From Cellulomonadaceae bacterium (GTDB lineage: Bacteria > Actinomycetota > Actinomycetes > Actinomycetales > Cellulomonadaceae), in NCBI GenBank assembly GCA_031283115.1, contig JAITCK010000052.1, forward strand, positions 1-6,074: 6,074 nucleotides of DNA. Reading direction: 5' to 3'. The position numbers and the translations under genes were made by a program. Below are positions 5,659-6,074 of this stretch, in pieces (position 1 is the stretch's first letter; each line of letters begins with the position of its first letter). The notes beneath the pieces were generated by a model. The model saw only the letters and a list, made by a program, of their open reading frames with translations. It was not told where the DNA came from and ran no database searches.

Positions 5659-6074
5659 TCAGGTATCCTCGGCGGCATCGACGGTGGCGGGCAGGTCAAA
5701 GCGGTATCCCACGTGACGTACCGTACCGATGAGGCTCTCATGTTCGGTACCCAGTTTGGCGCGCAAACGCCTCACATGCACGTCTACGGTGCGGGTGCCG
5801 CCGTAATAGTCGTACCCCCAGACTTCTTGCAGCAACTGGTCGCGGGTGAAGGCCCGGCCCGGATGGGCACACAAATATTTGAGCAACTCAAACTCTTTGA
5901 AGGTCAAATCGAGGGGTCGCCCGCGCAGCCGCGCCGTATAGCCGGAAGGGTCAATAACCAGGTCGCCGCCCCTGATGTGGTGGTTGGCCGCATCGTCACT
6001 ATGCCCGATGGCGCCTGCATGGTCGGTAGCCAAGCGGATACGGGCGTCCACTTCGGCAGGTTGGGCGCTGGCTA
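5659..6074 (-). CDS. glnR: GlnR-type OmpR-family nitrogen regulator, N-terminus outside window
   Basis: The last 137 residues of an actinobacterial GlnR-like regulator, which controls nitrogen assimilation genes such as glnA and amtB. The visible part is the OmpR-type winged helix: a DLVIDP strand, [14 protein letters not shown], an [23 protein letters not shown] region with the transactivation loop, recognition helix [15 protein letters not shown], and wing VRHVGYRF before a short acidic tail. GTG 6051 could be mistaken for a start, but the frame stays open to the edge and the seven upstream codons (ASAQPAE) continue the GlnR-like linker, so the gene is truncated by the window. The atypical receiver domain that would separate GlnR from other OmpR-type regulators is not visible; close resemblance of the DNA-binding domain to streptomycete and mycobacterial GlnR (from memory) supports the call. 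Its stop TGA is one base before the hydrolase ATG. Confidence 0.88.
   Translation of the reverse strand, partial: ASAQPAEVDARIRLATDHAGAIGHSDDAANHHIRGGDLVIDPSGYTARLRGRPLDLTFKEFELLKYLCAHPGRAFTRDQLLQEVWGYDYYGGTRTVDVHVRRLRAKLGTEHESLIGTVRHVGYRFDLPATVDAAEDT
5666..5670 (-). promoter_or_regulatory. Ribosome-binding site of the hydrolase gene
   Basis: GAGGA on the minus strand sits within the final codons of glnR, eight bases before ATG 5657. It fixes that start and suggests the two genes share one message. Confidence 0.55.

Noticed and set aside
5658..5741. The longer hydrolase start at ATG 5741
   Set aside because: It would overlap 28 codons of the well-supported glnR end; ATG 5657 has a good ribosome-binding site and ideal coupling distance.
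5659..6051. glnR as a complete 130-residue DNA-binding protein starting at GTG 6051
   Set aside because: The frame continues to the window edge with residues that fit the GlnR linker, so the gene is cut by the edge rather than short.
1..6074. CRISPR arrays, insertion sequences, tRNA genes or attachment sites
   Set aside because: I saw no regularly spaced repeats, transposase motifs, terminal inverted repeats or tRNA-like sequence; the window is almost fully occupied by core genes.

Overview
The window looks like chromosomal core DNA from a high-GC actinobacterium (Actinomycetota). The evidence is a GlnR-type OmpR-family regulator, a GlxR/CRP-type cAMP regulator with the actinobacterial C-terminal half, a mycobacterial-type Nth, and a DUF4177-RidA pair. 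From memory, the order ponA2 / DUF4177 / RidA / crp / nth matches the Mycobacterium tuberculosis stretch around Rv3682-Rv3674c, but here it is compacted. I cannot assign a family or genus. I see no mobile element, CRISPR array, tRNA or rRNA.

Layout. Positions 1-2125 (minus) carry a class A penicillin-binding protein (ponA2-like) whose C-terminus lies outside the window. A 128-bp divergent region, 2126-2253, holds three copies of a 9-bp motif that can form two mutually exclusive hairpins. On the plus strand follow a 55-residue DUF4177 protein (2254-2421) and a RidA/YjgF-type protein (2421-2972), joined by a TGATG stop-start overlap. A strong hairpin at 2983-3019 separates them from the convergent crp/glxR gene (3050-3727, minus). 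crp is divergent from nth (endonuclease III, 3907-4611, plus), and the shared 179-bp region has a near-consensus CRP/GlxR operator at 3803-3818. nth converges on an alpha/beta-hydrolase-fold gene (4629-5657, minus). That gene starts one base after the stop of a glnR-type regulator, which is cut by the right edge (5659-6074, minus).

How the genes fit together. Most are housekeeping: wall synthesis (PonA2), removal of reactive imines or a related role (RidA family), global cAMP regulation (CRP), base-excision repair (Nth) and nitrogen regulation (GlnR). I see no evidence for a new defence or mobile system. The points most worth following are the hydrolase, which lacks the expected nucleophile and has an altered oxyanion-hole motif yet is coupled to glnR; the alternative hairpins ahead of the DUF4177-RidA operon; and the likely CRP autoregulatory site shared with nth.
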